A stretch of DNA of 64,000 bases from Tissierella sp. Yu-01 (GCF_029537395.1 NZ_CP120677.1:2504566-2568565), one strand, 5' to 3'. Numbered from the stretch's first letter, positions 42,421-51,930 are shown. Notes: a model not told the origin generated them from the sequence alone. Numbers and translations are program-made.

Positions 42421-44097
42421 ATGAATATAGGTAAATTATTTGATATAGCTACTATAAAGGAGTATAGATATTTTGATATAGTAGCTAGTTTTTTAATATT
42501 CTTAATGATTATTTTAATAGGTGTTTTTGTCTATTTTACAGGTGGAACTACCTCCTTTGTTCATTTAATGTATATCCCAATACTCTCAACAGTGTTTATT
42601 TTTGGCATAAAAGAGGGGATTATCGCATCAATAATTGCTGGATTTGTTCTTGGCCCACATATGCCTATGCATGTTTCAGAAGGTATTATGCAACAACCAT
42701 CATCCTGGATATTTCGTATTGTGATGTTTATCATAATTACATTAGTAGTTGGAATATTATTAAACTATATTAAGCAATATTATAGAATGGAAAAGAAGAG
42801 GGCGCATCAAGATCCCATTACTGGATATCCCAATTTAGCTAAGTTTAAGGAAGACCTAACGGAGATGATTCAAAAGAAAAAGTATGACATATTATCTCTA
42901 ATCTTGTTTGAGTATAAAAACCGAGAGATGATTAGCCAGTACGTTAACCATGATACAAGTAGGGAATCTTTTATTCAATTAGTAAAGATTGCTGATGAAT
43001 TCTTTGGAACACGTAATGTCTATACTGTTAGTACTAATAAGTTCATCGCCTTAATACCAGATATTGATGAGGTAAATGCCTATGAAAGGGCTAATGAATT
43101 TTACGATAAAACAAAAATTCCTTTATACATAGATACACTACCCATATCAGTGATTATAAAAGGTGGCATAGTTAGCTATCCAAATCATAGTGATGAAATA
43201 AATGATATAATTTTAAAGCTGGAAAAGTCATTGAGTCAGGTTTCTAAATCTCAGGTTAGTATTGGAGTTTATAATGATGGATTGGAGTTGGAGAGAAAGA
43301 AGTATTATGATACATTGGTATCCTTATATGATTCCTTACAAAATGATATGTTTACATTAGTCTATCAACCTAAGGTGAGAATAGCTGATAACAATATTGT
43401 TGGAGTAGAGGCATTATTAAGACTAAAGAACAGAGATTACAATAGTCTGTCAATAGGTCGTTTGATTAATATTGCAGAAGATGCAGGCTTTATTAATGAA
43501 ATTACAAAATGGGTAATTCTCAATTCAATTAAGCAGATTAGAAGCTGGCAGGACCAGGGAATTTATATAGGTGTTTCAATTAATTTATCTTCAGCAGATT
43601 TGAATGATGAGTCCATAATAAACTATACTATCAACTGTCTTGGGGAATACAATATAGAACCATTTTATATTGAATTTGAATTAACAGAAAGGACAATTAT
43701 TGAAGATGAAAAAAGGGTATTTAGTGTACTAAATAAGATAAAAGAAGCTGGCATAAAAGTATCCTTGGATGATTATGGTACGGGGTATAATTCGCTTAGA
43801 TACCTTACTAAGGGAGTATTTCCTTATGATTATATAAAAATTGATAAGGGATTTATAGATAGTATTTGCCAGAAACAGAATTTGTCACTGTTATCAGGTA
43901 TAATTGATACTGCACATACATTAGGAATAAAAGTTGTTGCTGAAGGAGTAGAAGAAGAGGATCAAATGAATCTTTTAAAAGAAGTTGGTTGTGATGTGAT
44001 ACAGGGCTACTATTATTGCAGTCCGCTTCCTCCAGAAGAACTTTTGGGTAAATTAACTTCAAAATATTCTAGCAAAAAAGAGGATTATAAAGATTAA
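42421..44097 (+). CDS. Membrane EAL-domain cyclic-di-GMP phosphodiesterase
   Basis: A 558-residue protein: about four N-terminal helices (20-120), a degenerate GGDEF-like domain (about 130-285, no GGDEF signature) and a C-terminal EAL domain (about 300-550). The EAL domain looks active: the signature reads VEALLRL (EALLR at about 328), with later conserved segments EFELTERT, DDYGTGYNSLRYL, KIDKGFI and AEGVE, which carry the metal and catalytic residues. It should hydrolyse c-di-GMP to pGpG at the membrane. Located 58 bases after the structured element. Confidence 0.9.
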   Translation: MNIGKLFDIATIKEYRYFDIVASFLIFLMIILIGVFVYFTGGTTSFVHLMYIPILSTVFIFGIKEGIIASIIAGFVLGPHMPMHVSEGIMQQPSSWIFRIVMFIIITLVVGILLNYIKQYYRMEKKRAHQDPITGYPNLAKFKEDLTEMIQKKKYDILSLILFEYKNREMISQYVNHDTSRESFIQLVKIADEFFGTRNVYTVSTNKFIALIPDIDEVNAYERANEFYDKTKIPLYIDTLPISVIIKGGIVSYPNHSDEINDIILKLEKSLSQVSKSQVSIGVYNDGLELERKKYYDTLVSLYDSLQNDMFTLVYQPKVRIADNNIVGVEALLRLKNRDYNSLSIGRLINIAEDAGFINEITKWVILNSIKQIRSWQDQGIYIGVSINLSSADLNDESIINYTINCLGEYNIEPFYIEFELTERTIIEDEKRVFSVLNKIKEAGIKVSLDDYGTGYNSLRYLTKGVFPYDYIKIDKGFIDSICQKQNLSLLSGIIDTAHTLGIKVVAEGVEEEDQMNLLKEVGCDVIQGYYYCSPLPPEELLGKLTSKYSSKKEDYKD

Positions 44098-44142
44098 CAA
44101 AGAATATATATTATTGAGGGACAATAAAAAGGAGGAGATTTA

Positions 44143-46167
44143 ATGTTCAAAAACAAAAGGCTATTAAGTTTAGCAATTGCATTTTTGTTGGTGTTTGGAA
44201 TAATAATTGCTCCAACAAGTGTATTTGCAGAAGGTGAAAACGTTAAACTAACCATTATTGGTACTACTGACCTTCATGCAAATATATACAATTATTCTTA
44301 TGAAGATGGAAAAGAAGTGGACAATCTAGGAATGGCCAAAGTCTATTCGGTTATTCAGGAAATCAGAGCAGATAATCCTAATACGATTTTAGTAGACAAT
44401 GGTGATACGATTCAAGGTACAATTCTTTCAGATGATTTGTACAATACAAAATTAGAAGAAAAGCATCCTGTGATCGACGTAATGAACTTCATGGGCTATG
44501 ATTCAATGACATTAGGTAATCACGAATTCAATTTTGGTCTTGAGTTAGTAGATAAGATTGCAGAAGAAGCTGAATTTTCAATTTTAGCAGCTAACGCTAC
44601 TTATAAAAAAGATGGTTCATATCTTGTTGAGCCCTATTTAATTAAGGAAGTAGCTGGTATAAAGGTTGGTATTTTAGGTATAACTAATCCTAATATTGCC
44701 AGATGGGATGGAACAAAAGTAGAATCTTTACAATTTGATAGTCCTGTTGAAGCAACAGAAAAACATATAGAAGAAATGAAGGAAAAGGGAGCGGATATTA
44801 TATTCCTATCTACACATATGGGCTATACTTCTGAATATGGCGGAGATGGAGCTGACGAAGTAATAGTTAAGTTCCCAGAAGTAGCGGGAGTACTTACTGG
44901 TCACGCCCACGTAACTGAGGAGCAAAAGGTTGGAAATACCCTTGTAGGAGCGGCTAAAAATGCAGGTGCACAAGTAGTTAGATTTGACTATGAGTTAGCT
45001 AAAGAGAATGATGCATGGACAGTAGTTGATAGTTCAGTAAAGGTTATCGATGTTACTGAATACCCTGCATCAGAAGAATTAAAAGAATATGCTAAAGAAT
45101 ATCATGATACAACATTAGAATTCTTACAAGCTGTAATCGGTACAGTAACTGAGAATTTCGCACCTGAATCAGAAATCCCTGGAATTCCAGAAGCGCAACT
45201 TATTGATACAGGTTTAATAGATTTAATAAATGACGTTCAACTAAAATATACTGAAGCAGATGTATCTGGTGCAGCATTATTTAGTCAAAACTCTAATCTA
45301 AGAGCTGGCGATGTTACCTACGCTAGTATATTTGAGATATACAAGTATCCAAATACTTTAGTAGCTGTTGAAGTTACTGGAGCAGAATTAAAGGATTATA
45401 TGGAATGGTCAGCTGCATATTATAACACATTTAAACCAGGAGATATAAATATAAGCTTCAATCCTGATATAAGAGTTTATAATTATGATATGTTCCAAGG
45501 TGTAGATTATAAGATTGATTTATCAAAACCTGCCGGTGAAAGAATCGTTGATTTAATGTTCAAGGGAGAGCCGGTAAAGGCTGATGATACCTTTAAGCTA
45601 GCGGTTAATAACTATAGACATTCTGGATTACAGGGAATGGGTATAATAAAGAATGACCCATATTTCAATTCTGATCCTAAATCCTTAAGAAGTTTTATAG
45701 CGGATTATATAGCAGAAAATAGTCCTATAGCACCTGTAACTGATAACAACTGGGAGATAATAAATGCAGATCTTGATCATCCTTTAAGAGAGTATTTAAT
45801 AGAAGAGATTAAGGCTGGCAATATAACTCTTCCTGTATCAGAAGATGGAAGAAGTATCAATGCTAAGGCTATCAATGCTGATGAAATGATAGCACAAGGT
45901 TTAATACCTGAAGAACTAACACCTACTCCGGAGCCAATACCTGAACCAACGCCAGCACCAGCACCTGTACCAGTTGAACCAGCCCCAGCTCCAGCTCCAG
46001 TAGAGCCAGTTAAGGAAGACCTTAAGTATGTAGTTCAACCAGGAGATTGGTTATCAAAGATTGGTATCAAGTATAATGTTGATTGGAAAGTATTAGCTGA
46101 TTACAATAAGATTGCTAATCCTAATTTAATTTTCCCTAACCAAATAATATTGATTCCAGCAAATTAG
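44143..46167 (+). CDS. Secreted 5'-nucleotidase/cyclic phosphodiesterase with LysM domain
   Basis: A 674-residue exported enzyme: signal peptide (about 1-29), calcineurin-like metallophosphoesterase domain with TTDLHAN (about 44-50), DNGDTIQG, GNHEFNFG, STHMGYTSE and GHAHVTEE metal-ligand motifs, then the 5'-nucleotidase C-terminal domain, a Pro/Ala/Glu-rich linker (about 585-622) and one LysM peptidoglycan-binding domain (YVVQPGDWLSKIGIKYN) at the C-terminus. The sequence resembles CpdB-type 2',3'-cyclic-nucleotide 2'-phosphodiesterases more than the next gene does. LysM would hold it in the wall to salvage nucleotides. Confidence 0.88.
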   Translation: MFKNKRLLSLAIAFLLVFGIIIAPTSVFAEGENVKLTIIGTTDLHANIYNYSYEDGKEVDNLGMAKVYSVIQEIRADNPNTILVDNGDTIQGTILSDDLYNTKLEEKHPVIDVMNFMGYDSMTLGNHEFNFGLELVDKIAEEAEFSILAANATYKKDGSYLVEPYLIKEVAGIKVGILGITNPNIARWDGTKVESLQFDSPVEATEKHIEEMKEKGADIIFLSTHMGYTSEYGGDGADEVIVKFPEVAGVLTGHAHVTEEQKVGNTLVGAAKNAGAQVVRFDYELAKENDAWTVVDSSVKVIDVTEYPASEELKEYAKEYHDTTLEFLQAVIGTVTENFAPESEIPGIPEAQLIDTGLIDLINDVQLKYTEADVSGAALFSQNSNLRAGDVTYASIFEIYKYPNTLVAVEVTGAELKDYMEWSAAYYNTFKPGDINISFNPDIRVYNYDMFQGVDYKIDLSKPAGERIVDLMFKGEPVKADDTFKLAVNNYRHSGLQGMGIIKNDPYFNSDPKSLRSFIADYIAENSPIAPVTDNNWEIINADLDHPLREYLIEEIKAGNITLPVSEDGRSINAKAINADEMIAQGLIPEELTPTPEPIPEPTPAPAPVPVEPAPAPAPVEPVKEDLKYVVQPGDWLSKIGIKYNVDWKVLADYNKIANPNLIFPNQIILIPAN

Positions 46168-46205
46168 AGACTATCTCAATATATTAAAAAAGGAGGAATT
46201 TGATT

Positions 46206-48005
46206 ATGAGTCTAAAAAACAAAAGAGTTATTAGTGTCATTTTATCATTTGTTCTTATCTTAGGTATAATGATTGTACCTAATGGAGCTTTGGCAGCAGA
46301 AAGTCAAAAACTTACCATCGTTCATGTAAACGATGTTCATGGCACATTAAAGTATGATGATTACAGTGGAGCAATTGGTTATTCGAGGTTGAAAGCTAAG
46401 GTAGATGAGTTAAAGGCTGAAAATCCAAACTTATTGTTAGTTAATGCAGGGGATACCCTACATGGTGAAGTTGATGTCAACCTATCCCAAGGTGAAATTA
46501 TGGTTAATATGATGAATCTAATGGGATTTGACGTTATGACACCTGGTAATCATGACTTTAACTATGGTTATGATAGATTATTAGAATTAAATGAAATGGC
46601 TGAGTTTCCAATATTAGCAGCTAATGTAGTAAAAGAAGCTGACGGAACTGCAGAGTTTGATGCATATGTAATAAAAGAATTAGAAAATGGCTTAAAGGTT
46701 GGTATCTTTGGAATTAGTACTGAAGAAACAAAATTCAAGTCACATCCAGATAATACTGTAGGTATTGAATTTAAAAACGGTTTAGAAGTTGCTAAAGAAG
46801 TAGTTGCTGAATTAGAAGAAAAAGAAGTAGATTTAATAGTTGGTTTAGTTCACTTAGGAAACGAAGGAACTACTTTAACTACTTCAAAGGAAATAGCTGA
46901 AAATGTAAAAGGAATAGATTTAATTATTGATGGTCATAGCCATGAAGAATTAAACAAAGTAATTGGAGAAACCTTATTAGTTCAAGCTGGAAGTTATTTA
47001 TCAAATATTGGTGTTGTAGAAATAGAAATAGTTGACGGTGAAATCAATAAGTCAGCTGAATTAATAAACTTTGAAGCTGCTAAGGATATAGTTCCTGATG
47101 AAACAATAGAAGCTGAAATTGCAAAAATAGAAGAAATTAATGCTCCAAAGAAGGCTGAGGTTGTAGGGAAATCTTTAGTTGATTTAGATGGTGAAAGAGC
47201 TAATGTTAGAACAGGAGAAACTACATTAGGTAATTTAATTACTGATGCAATGAGAGAATCTACTGGAGCAGATATAGCTTTCACAAATGGTGGAGGAATA
47301 AGAGCTTCTATTCCAGCTGGAGATATTACATTTGGTCATATCATTACATCATTCCCGTTTACAAATACTCTAGCAGTAATTGAAGTAACTGGTAATGAAT
47401 TAATATCTGCATTAGAGCATGGTGTTGATCTTTATCCAGAGCAAGCAGGACACTTCCCACATGTTAGTGGAATGACTTATAATTTTGACGCAGGTAAAGA
47501 AGTTGGATCAAGAATCGTAGAAGTTACTGTAGGTGGAGAACCACTAGATCTTGAAAAAACATACAAACTTGTTACAAATGATTTTATGGCAGCAGGTGGA
47601 GACGGATATACAATGTTTGAAGGAAAAACTTTTGTTGGCGAAGGTGGATTATTATCAGACGTTTTAGTTGATTATGTTAAAGCTCAAGGCGAAGTAAACC
47701 CAGCAGTTGAAGGTAGAATTACAGTTATACCAGCTCCAGCAGTTGAAGAAGAGCCAGTAGAAGAACCAGCTCCTGCACCAACTCCAGAGCCAGTTCAAGA
47801 ACCAGCTCCTGCTCCAGCGCCAATACCTGAGCCAGCTCCAGCACCAGTTAAAGAAGAAGTTAAGTACACTGTACAACCAGGAGATTGGTTATCAAAGATT
47901 GGTATTAAGTATAATATTGACTGGAAGGTATTAGCTGAATACAACAAGATTGCTAATCCAAACTTAATTTTCCCAGGACAAATAATAGTAATACCTGCAT
48001 TATAA
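46206..48005 (+). CDS. Secreted 5'-nucleotidase (UshA-like) with LysM domain
   Basis: About 599 residues, paralogous in layout to the preceding gene: signal peptide, metallophosphoesterase domain with VNDVHGTL, NAGDTLHGE, GNHDFNYG, LVHLGNEG and GHSHEELN motifs, 5'-nucleotidase C-terminal domain with TNGGGIRASIPAGDITFG, Pro/Ala linker (about 510-552) and a LysM domain almost identical to that of its neighbour. ATG 46206 is 9 bases after AGGAGG. A TTG at 46200 is too close to it. The 32-base gap between the stop of the first gene and the 46200 TTG suggests a two-gene operon of complementary nucleotide-scavenging enzymes. Confidence 0.9.
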   Translation: MSLKNKRVISVILSFVLILGIMIVPNGALAAESQKLTIVHVNDVHGTLKYDDYSGAIGYSRLKAKVDELKAENPNLLLVNAGDTLHGEVDVNLSQGEIMVNMMNLMGFDVMTPGNHDFNYGYDRLLELNEMAEFPILAANVVKEADGTAEFDAYVIKELENGLKVGIFGISTEETKFKSHPDNTVGIEFKNGLEVAKEVVAELEEKEVDLIVGLVHLGNEGTTLTTSKEIAENVKGIDLIIDGHSHEELNKVIGETLLVQAGSYLSNIGVVEIEIVDGEINKSAELINFEAAKDIVPDETIEAEIAKIEEINAPKKAEVVGKSLVDLDGERANVRTGETTLGNLITDAMRESTGADIAFTNGGGIRASIPAGDITFGHIITSFPFTNTLAVIEVTGNELISALEHGVDLYPEQAGHFPHVSGMTYNFDAGKEVGSRIVEVTVGGEPLDLEKTYKLVTNDFMAAGGDGYTMFEGKTFVGEGGLLSDVLVDYVKAQGEVNPAVEGRITVIPAPAVEEEPVEEPAPAPTPEPVQEPAPAPAPIPEPAPAPVKEEVKYTVQPGDWLSKIGIKYNIDWKVLAEYNKIANPNLIFPGQIIVIPAL

Positions 48006-48055
48006 AGCGGTTAATAAGCAAGAGTTAAGAATTAATAACTAAAAATTAAAGTTTA

Positions 48056-48096
48056 CCTGAGATATTGATAGAACTGTCATATATCTCAGGTTTTTA
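48056..48096 (+). terminator. Terminator after the nucleotidase pair
   Basis: Arms CCTGAGATAT (48056-48065) and ATATCTCAGG (48081-48090) with a 15-base loop and a T-run (TTTTTATTTT). The remaining bases up to 48300 contain nothing else recognised. Confidence 0.8.
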
Positions 48097-48300
48097 TTTT
48101 GACAAAAAACTTAAGGATTCTTTAAGGCTAATCTAATTTATATCTGGTATGGCACCTAATTCGGAACATTTTTTCATTATAAATAGGAAACTTCTACATT
48201 TTATTACTTGTTTTTTAGGAATATATTTTTTTGTAAAAAGAAGGAGTTTTGATTTTTTTGTAGAATAAGTAATAAGTTGAAATAAAGGAAGTGGTATTAA

Positions 48301-49071
48301 TTGGGAAGGAGTCCAAGAATCCAATACTATGGTGCTGTATATCATATAACACTTGAAGGGAAGGATAATATCTTCAAGAATGATGAGGATAAGGTTACTT
48401 TACTAGAGATATTAGGTGAATTAAAAAGTAAATGTGAATTTAAATTATTGGCCTATTGTATTTTAGATAATAAATATGACTTATTAATAAAGTTTCATAA
48501 TATACCTATTAGTAAAGTTATGCAAAGGATAAATATGTACTATACTAAATACTTTAATTTAAAGTACCATAGACAAGGTTCACCCTATAAAGGAAGGTAC
48601 AAAAGTATTGTAGTAGAAGAGGGAGAAGATATAATAGGATGTATTAGAACTTTGCATAGAATACCCATAATTGAAAATTACGTTAGTTCTATGGAAGATT
48701 ATAAATGGAGCAGCGATGTTTTTTATAGGTTTAATTTAGAAAGCACTTTAGATATAGGACATATATTAGATGAATTAGATGACAATAGAAATGTTGCAAT
48801 TCAAAAATACATAGATAACATGAATTTAGAAGAACTTGGTGTAAAGGATAAACAAAAGGTACCCCATGAGCTAGATAAAATATTAAGAGACATTTGTAAC
48901 AATGAATTGGATTTTAATCTAATAAAATCTGGTTCCAAAAAAGCTTATTTAATGGTTTTAAAGAAGGAATACATAAGAAAAAGTAAAGAATTAGGGTTTA
49001 GTATTAGGGACATAGGTAAAAATATAGGAATTGGTGATAGGGCGGTTAGAAAGCATTTATCGAATGATTAA
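48301..49071 (+). CDS. Inactivated REP-type Y1 (IS200-like) transposase homologue
   Basis: A 256-residue protein clearly built on the REP-associated tyrosine transposase fold: GAVYHITLEGKDNIFKNDED, AYCILDNKYDLLI, YYTKYFNLKYHRQGSPYKGRYKS and SMEDYKWSS align along its length. However, the HUH metal motif (normally NHxHLL) reads N57-K-Y-D60, and the catalytic tyrosine region (normally YIHLNP) reads CIRTLH around Cys114. Strand transfer is therefore not possible. A C-terminal helix-turn-helix (about 225-256, GFSIRDIGKNIGIGDRAVRKHL) resembles DnaA-type or sigma-like DNA-binding ends. It is probably a domesticated DNA-binding protein. TTG start with AAGGAAG site. Confidence 0.75.
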   Translation: MGRSPRIQYYGAVYHITLEGKDNIFKNDEDKVTLLEILGELKSKCEFKLLAYCILDNKYDLLIKFHNIPISKVMQRINMYYTKYFNLKYHRQGSPYKGRYKSIVVEEGEDIIGCIRTLHRIPIIENYVSSMEDYKWSSDVFYRFNLESTLDIGHILDELDDNRNVAIQKYIDNMNLEELGVKDKQKVPHELDKILRDICNNELDFNLIKSGSKKAYLMVLKKEYIRKSKELGFSIRDIGKNIGIGDRAVRKHLSND

Positions 49072-49096
49072 TGTGTTCTATTTAGGAGGTAGCGGT

Positions 49097-49639
49097 GTGG
49101 AGAAGGTTGGAGAAGGGGACAAAAAGATTGTTGGGGCTTTAATGAATTTAAGGGAACAAATAAAGGATTTAAACAATAAGATATCGGATTTAGAGATAAT
49201 GGATGAAGTGACACAATTATATAATAGAAAAGAACTGTATAACTTTCTAGATTATGAGGTAAAGAGATCCCAAAGATATTCAAATTCTTTAAGTGTTCTA
49301 TTATTAAGAATCAATAACTATACTAGTATCAGAGAAAAATTAGGAGAGCAGAAAACAAATGTGATATTGGCACAAATATCAAAACTATTAAAGCTTAATA
49401 CTAGGGATATTGATATAATTGGTAGATATAGTGATGATACATTTATGATTATATTACCAGACACCAATTCCATAAAGGCAGATATTATTGCTGAAAGAAT
49501 GCAAAGATTAATAGAAAGTGAGATCTTCTTAGAAGATATAAAGGTAACTTTAAATTCTGGAATAAAACAATATGAGGGGGAATTTCCGCAAAACATTATT
49601 GATATTGCATTACAAAATCTATGCGTACTAAAAAGATAA
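49097..49639 (+). CDS. Degenerate GGDEF-domain protein
   Basis: About 181 residues: a short coiled coil (about 15-35) and one diguanylate-cyclase-like domain (DEVTQLYNRKELYNFLDYE onwards) with the signature changed to YSDDTF (111-116) in place of GGDEF and no RxxD inhibitory site in the usual place. It is unlikely to make c-di-GMP and may bind a nucleotide or act through protein contacts. GTG 49097 is 7 bases after AGGAGG (49084-49089). Frames further upstream overlap the preceding gene. The 25-base gap to the transposase-like gene suggests cotranscription. Confidence 0.75.
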   Translation: MEKVGEGDKKIVGALMNLREQIKDLNNKISDLEIMDEVTQLYNRKELYNFLDYEVKRSQRYSNSLSVLLLRINNYTSIREKLGEQKTNVILAQISKLLKLNTRDIDIIGRYSDDTFMIILPDTNSIKADIIAERMQRLIESEIFLEDIKVTLNSGIKQYEGEFPQNIIDIALQNLCVLKR

Positions 49640-49691
49640 TATATTTATAAATTTCCAAACAGAATGCAAACGTTACCAATGGTTTGTAGCT

Positions 49692-49706
49692 AATTTTCAG
49701 TAAATA
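49692..49706 (+). promoter_or_regulatory. CodY-like box upstream of the liv operon
   Basis: AATTTTCAGTAAATA matches the CodY consensus AATTTTCWGAAAATT at 13 of 15 positions. CodY responds to branched-chain amino acids and GTP, and branched-chain amino-acid transporters are classical targets. It lies about 25 bases upstream of the -35 hexamer. Confidence 0.55.
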
Positions 49707-49730
49707 TGTACTATTCTTAATGTTCGCGCA

Positions 49731-49759
49731 TTGACTTTAGTTTGGCCAAGCGCTATAAT
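49731..49759 (+). promoter_or_regulatory. Sigma-A promoter of the liv operon
   Basis: TTGACT (49731-49736), 17-base spacer, TATAAT (49754-49759), 45 bases upstream of the binding-protein start codon. Confidence 0.82.
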
Positions 49760-49804
49760 AGTAACAAATTAATTCTCCAAATTATTACAAAGGGGGCAAT
49801 AAAA

Positions 49805-50962
49805 ATGAAAAAATCTTTGTTGTTAGTCATGTGTACAGTTCTAGTGGTGGCATTGTTGTCAGGATGTGCACAATCCACATCAACTAGCGGGGGCGGGGAT
49901 TCAGACGTAATTAAAATAGGTGTTTTCGAGCCTATGACAGGTGCAAATGCAGCAGGTGGAGAGATGACGGTAGAAGGAATAGAGCTTGCGCACAAGAAAG
50001 TAGGAGAAGTTCTAGGTAAAAAAGTTGAGTTAGTAGTAGTTGATAACAAGTCAGACAAAGTTGAAGCAGCAAATGCGGCTTCAAAATTGATTGAGCAGGA
50101 TAAGGTTGTAGCTATTATAGGTAGTTATGGTAGTTCACTATCAATGGCAGCAGGAGATATTGTTAAAAATATGCAAGTACCAGCTGTAGGTTGTTCACCA
50201 ACTAATCCATTGGTAACATTGAACAATGACTATTATTTCAGGGTTTGTTTTATAGATCCATTCCAAGGTACTGTAATGGCAAACTATGCATTTAATGAAT
50301 TAGGTGCTAAAAAAGCTGCAATTATTCAAGACGTTCAAAACGATTATTCAGTAGGATTATCAACATACTTTGCTGAGTCATTTAAGAGTTTAACAGGTGA
50401 TGATAATAGTATAGTAGCTACTACATCATATAATGCTGGAGATCAGGATTTTACTGCTCAGCTTACAAGTGTTAAAGGATTAAATCCAGATGTAATATTT
50501 GCTCCAGGAAACTATGGAGAATCAGCATTACTTATTAAACAAGCAAGAGACTTAGGTATAGATGCTCCTTTCCTTGGTGGAGATACTTGGGAATCCCCAG
50601 AGTTCTTATCAATAGGTGGGGATGCTGTTGAGGGAATAGTATACTCAAGTCACTTTACTTCAGAAGCTCCTGTAACAGAGGTATCAGAAACATTCTTAGC
50701 AGAGTACAAAGAAGAATTTGGTCAGGATGCAAATGCATTCGCAGCATTAGGTTATGATGCATATATGCTTGTTATTGATGCTATTGAAAGAGCAAATTCT
50801 GCAGATTCAAATGCAATAAGAGATGCAATAGCAGAAACTGCGGGCTTTGTAGGTGCTACAGGAAATATATCACTTGATGCTAATGGTGACGCAGTTAAGT
50901 CAGCTGTAATCAATCAAGTACAAGGTGGTAAATTTATTTATTTAACAACTGTAGAACCGTAG
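49805..50962 (+). CDS. livJ: Branched-chain amino-acid ABC transporter binding lipoprotein
   Basis: About 385 residues with a lipoprotein signal peptide (Cys21 in LLSGC) and a Leu/Ile/Val-binding-protein fold, beginning IKIGVFEPMTGANAAGGEMTVEG. The segments IIGSYGSSLSMAAGDI and APGNYGESALLIKQARDLG are typical hinge and ligand regions of the family. An earlier in-frame start (49742) overlaps the promoter, so ATG 49805 after AAGGGGGC is used. It is the first gene of a complete five-gene Liv system. A strong hairpin follows, probably to give more binding protein than permease. Confidence 0.9.
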   Translation: MKKSLLLVMCTVLVVALLSGCAQSTSTSGGGDSDVIKIGVFEPMTGANAAGGEMTVEGIELAHKKVGEVLGKKVELVVVDNKSDKVEAANAASKLIEQDKVVAIIGSYGSSLSMAAGDIVKNMQVPAVGCSPTNPLVTLNNDYYFRVCFIDPFQGTVMANYAFNELGAKKAAIIQDVQNDYSVGLSTYFAESFKSLTGDDNSIVATTSYNAGDQDFTAQLTSVKGLNPDVIFAPGNYGESALLIKQARDLGIDAPFLGGDTWESPEFLSIGGDAVEGIVYSSHFTSEAPVTEVSETFLAEYKEEFGQDANAFAALGYDAYMLVIDAIERANSADSNAIRDAIAETAGFVGATGNISLDANGDAVKSAVINQVQGGKFIYLTTVEP

Positions 50963-50979
50963 AAAATAGTGAATATGAA

Positions 50980-51014
50980 TAGTGAATAGTGAACAACCTG
51001 TTCACTATTCACTA
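50980..51014 (+). terminator. Intra-operon hairpin between livJ and livH
   Basis: Perfect 16-bp arms (TAGTGAATAGTGAACA and its complement) with a 3-base loop, without a T-run. This suggests a leaky terminator or 3' mRNA-protecting structure. The AGTGAACA core also occurs at 22085-22095 and 57141-57163, so it may be part of a dispersed repeat. Confidence 0.6.
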
Positions 51015-51036
51015 ACTTTAGACAGGAGGAATGAAT

Positions 51037-51930
51037 ATGAGCATTCAGGAATTCCTACAACATATGGCAAATGGAACATCTCTTGGTAGTCTTTATGCTT
51101 TAATTGCAATAGGATATACATTAGTTTATGGTATATTGCGATTGATAAATTTCGCCCATGGCGAGATTTTTATGTTAGGTGCGTACATAGCATATTATGG
51201 TATCATATTCACACCGCTACCATGGTGGTTGGTTTTCATTTTGGCATCTGTTCTTACAGGACTGGTAGGACTTTTACTTGAAAAACTAGCATATAAACCT
51301 TTAAGAAGCTCACCAAGGATTACCATTTTAATATCTGCAATAGGAGCATCCTTCCTTTTACAAAACTTAAGTATATTAGTATTTGGTGGTAGACCAAAGG
51401 CATTTCCTTCACCAGATATATTAAATGGGATATTGAATATTCGTGGGGTGTCAGTTGCAAGTATCTCAATTATTATTCCAATAGTTACAATAATACTACT
51501 AGTTATCTTAACTTTTTTAATTAAAAAGACAAAGACTGGCATGGCTATGAGAGCTTTATCCAAAGATTATGAAGCTGCAAGCCTTATGGGAATCGATATC
51601 AATAAGGTGATATCATTTACTTTCTTTATTGGATCTTTCCTAGCTGCAGTTGGTGGAATTATGTGGGGCGTTAAATACCCTCAGCTAGTTCCACATATGG
51701 GTATGATGCCAGGTCTTAAATGCTTTATAGCAGCTGTTATAGGGGGAATTGGTAATATAACTGGAGCAGTTATTGGAGGATTTATATTGGGACTAGGTGA
51801 AATAATGTTAATTGCATTTTTGCCTACCTTAACAGGTTATAGAGATGCATTTGCATTTATACTATTGATTGTAATACTTCTTATTAAACCGACTGGTTTA
51901 ATGGGTGAAAAAATAGCAGAGAAGGTGTAG
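51037..51930 (+). CDS. livH: Branched-chain amino-acid ABC transporter permease LivH
   Basis: A 297-residue permease with about eight helices. Family segments are the N-terminal NGTSLGSLYALIAIGYTLVYGIL-like stretch with INFAHGEIFMLGAY (about 36-49), the cytoplasmic loop MAMRALSKDYEAASLMGIDINK (EAA-type) and IGGIGNITGAVIGGFILG. ATG 51037 is 7 bases after AGGAGG, whereas ATG 51031 is too close to it. Confidence 0.92.
   Translation: MSIQEFLQHMANGTSLGSLYALIAIGYTLVYGILRLINFAHGEIFMLGAYIAYYGIIFTPLPWWLVFILASVLTGLVGLLLEKLAYKPLRSSPRITILISAIGASFLLQNLSILVFGGRPKAFPSPDILNGILNIRGVSVASISIIIPIVTIILLVILTFLIKKTKTGMAMRALSKDYEAASLMGIDINKVISFTFFIGSFLAAVGGIMWGVKYPQLVPHMGMMPGLKCFIAAVIGGIGNITGAVIGGFILGLGEIMLIAFLPTLTGYRDAFAFILLIVILLIKPTGLMGEKIAEKV

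Noticed and set aside
48301-49071. Active IS200/REP-type transposase or intact mobile element
   Set aside because: HUH and tyrosine motifs are both lost and no element ends or target hairpins were seen next to the gene.
49640-49804. T-box or other amino-acid riboswitch before the liv operon
   Set aside because: The leader from the promoter to the ATG is only about 40 bases and lacks the T-box sequence.
50991-51003. Possible second LexA box (GAAC...GTTC) in the livJ-livH hairpin
   Set aside because: The spacing is GAAC-N5-GTTC rather than N4 and it is simply the loop of the hairpin.
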